Assembly: GCA_022712775.1 (NCBI GenBank)
Contig: JAFLJZ010000275.1
Coordinates: 1 to 5,451 of the forward strand
Reading direction: 5' to 3'
DNA length: 5,451 bases
Source of the DNA: Sulfurimonas sp.
Lineage (GTDB): Bacteria > Campylobacterota > Campylobacteria > Campylobacterales > Sulfurimonadaceae
The position numbers and the translations under genes were made by a program. How positions within the stretch are numbered: position 1 is the stretch's first letter; every line of letters begins with the position of its first letter. Positions 4,434-5,451 of this stretch are shown piece by piece. A model generated the notes under the pieces. The model was not told where the DNA came from. It made no database searches and was given only the letters and a program-made list of their open reading frames with translations.

Positions 4434-5336
4434 CTATTCCAAGTCTAGTGTTGGACTTCCATTATCATCTTTACTTTCTTCTGTATTTTCTTCTTCATCT
4501 TCATCTTTTTCTTTTTTTGGACATCTTGAAATACTTGCTACTTCATCACCTTTTACTATATAAACACCTGAAGTATTTCTACTCGATTTTGAAATAGTTT
4601 GCATATCAACGCGTATCATTTTTCCAGCTTTTGTTAGTGCCATCAAGTCCATCTCATCATCAACCATAAGACAACCAACAATATTTTTACCAGTTTTTGC
4701 AGTCATTTTCATAGCAATAACACCAGAACCACCACGGTTTGTAAGTCTATACTCACCAGCTTCGGTACGTTTACCAATACCTTTTTCAGCAACTATAAGT
4801 ATCTCTTGTTCATCACTAGAAATAATGTTAGCATCAACTACTTCATCACCCTCATGTTTAAACTTAATACCGCGAACACCACGAGTACTTCTACCCTGCT
4901 CTCTTGTTTTTTCTATCTCAAACTTAATACATTGAGCTAATTTTGTAACAATGAAAAGGTACTTCGTATCTAGGTGAGCAATTTTTGCAGTAATTAAAGC
5001 ATCATCTTCATCAAGAACAATAGCACGAACACCATTACTTCTAATGTTTGAGAATTCACTTAAGTTAGTTCGTTTTACAACACCTTTTTGTGTAAAGAAA
5101 ACAAGACCTTTTTCTTCACTAAAGTCAGTTGTTGGAATAATAGAACGGATTTTTTCATCGGCAACAAGGTTTATAAGATTTACAACAGCCTTACCTTTTG
5201 CGATTCTACTTCCCTCAGGGATTCTGTAAACTTTCAACCAATGAAGTTGACCACGGTCTGTTACAAAAAGAAGTGTATCATGCGTATTACAGGTAAAGAA
5301 GCTTTCTATAAAGTCATCATCGTATGTAGTTACTTC
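4434..5336 (-). CDS. gyrA: DNA gyrase subunit A, C-terminal domain only (5' part replaced at a junction)
   Basis: GyrA cuts and rejoins DNA in the gyrase tetramer, and its C-terminal domain wraps DNA so that gyrase can introduce negative supercoils. Seen: about 300 residues of C-terminal domain and no more. The readable homology begins at VTTYDDDFIESFF, continues through DRGQLHWLKVYRIPEGSR, and contains several beta-pinwheel blade repeats (FFTQKGVVKRTNLSEF, LIVAEKGIGKRTEAGEY, MALTKAGKMIRVD). It ends in an acidic tail (EKDEDEEENTEESKDD region), typical of GyrA. Missing: the catalytic tyrosine domain and the GyrA-box, which in the family sits just before the point where homology stops. A TAA in frame at 5337-5339 belongs to unrelated transposase-like sequence. 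The only in-frame start of any kind is TTG at 5235-5237, inside a conserved motif, so it is not a true start. This copy cannot encode a working GyrA as shown. Confidence 0.9.
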   Translation of the reverse strand, partial: EVTTYDDDFIESFFTCNTHDTLLFVTDRGQLHWLKVYRIPEGSRIAKGKAVVNLINLVADEKIRSIIPTTDFSEEKGLVFFTQKGVVKRTNLSEFSNIRSNGVRAIVLDEDDALITAKIAHLDTKYLFIVTKLAQCIKFEIEKTREQGRSTRGVRGIKFKHEGDEVVDANIISSDEQEILIVAEKGIGKRTEAGEYRLTNRGGSGVIAMKMTAKTGKNIVGCLMVDDEMDLMALTKAGKMIRVDMQTISKSSRNTSGVYIVKGDEVASISRCPKKEKDEDEEENTEESKDDNGSPTLDLE

Positions 5337-5451
5337 TTAATCACCTTGATGTAGGCTTTCCACATATCAGAGCAAACAAACTTGATGTTTGCACAACGAA
5401 CCTTTCCAAGTTTGTAGAAAAATCGCAATAACGTTTTTGCTTTTCTATTTT
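5330..5451 (-). mobile_element. ISL3-type transposase fragment fused to the truncated gyrA
   Basis: From the window edge the minus strand encodes about 39 residues ending in a TAA at 5330-5332. It contains KLGKVRCANIKFVCSDMWKA followed by YIKVIKK. The CSDMWK(P/A)Y(L/I)KVI stretch is characteristic of ISL3-family DDE transposases, where the Asp is one of the catalytic acids. In the family the protein continues for well over 100 residues beyond this point. Here it stops, because gyrA sequence starts within the next few bases. No terminal inverted repeat or target duplication is visible at the junction, so this is not a clean IS end. The rest of the element would lie to the right of the window. 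Confidence 0.65.

Noticed and set aside
4434..5237. Complete small protein starting at TTG 5235-5237
   Set aside because: The TTG encodes Leu in the conserved GyrA motif HWLKVYRIPEG and GyrA homology continues upstream of it, so it is an internal codon of a truncated gene.
5044..5354. Plus-strand frames of 61 and 88 codons opposite gyrA
   Set aside because: Shadows of the gyrA C-terminal domain; the longer one also crosses the transposase/gyrA junction.

Overview
The window looks like a chromosomal segment of a Campylobacterota (epsilonproteobacterial) organism. It is AT-rich, and all genes read on the minus strand. The order gyrA - flgP-like - flgQ-like - flgR - asd matches the arrangement I recall from Campylobacter jejuni (gyrA, flgP, flgQ, flgR, asd). 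Protein style, including the HemE start and the LPP20-type FlgP, would fit a Sulfurimonas/Arcobacter-like relative, but the genus cannot be fixed from this stretch.

Layout, in transcription order from the right edge leftwards. At 5330-5451 there is a fragment of an ISL3-type transposase. It runs directly into a gyrA that lacks its first half (4434-5336): only most of the C-terminal DNA-wrapping domain and an acidic tail remain. This abrupt transposase/gyrA join is either an assembly chimera or a rearrangement. Next come flgP (3809-4366, LPP20 family) and, overlapping it by 52 nt, a small secreted protein in the flgQ position (3447-3860). A 275-nt non-coding gap follows, almost entirely occupied by a large nested inverted-repeat element (3183-3465). 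Then come flgR (2023-3171, a sigma-54-dependent response regulator with no DNA-binding domain), asd (973-2010), a four-helix membrane protein of the YqhA/UPF0114 family (454-972) that begins right at the asd stop, a 142-nt gap with two smaller palindromes, and the first 103 codons of hemE (1-311).

Functionally, the centre of the window is a flagellar module. FlgP and FlgQ build or stabilise outer disk structures of the motor, and FlgR, with its kinase FlgS (not in the window), switches on sigma-54 flagellar genes. The flanks are housekeeping genes: DNA gyrase, lysine/threonine/methionine synthesis and haem synthesis.

The most unusual feature is the 283-bp element between flgQ and flgR. A perfect 35-bp outer inverted repeat encloses two further hairpin arms, so the whole can fold as a three-way junction. 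Its right arm contains the last codons and the stop of flgQ. Its left arm contains the Shine-Dalgarno sequence of flgR, so the two genes are physically tied into one structure. A structure-gated or RNase III-processed leader, a DNA inversion switch, or a non-autonomous repeat element are all possible and can be told apart by the tests given.
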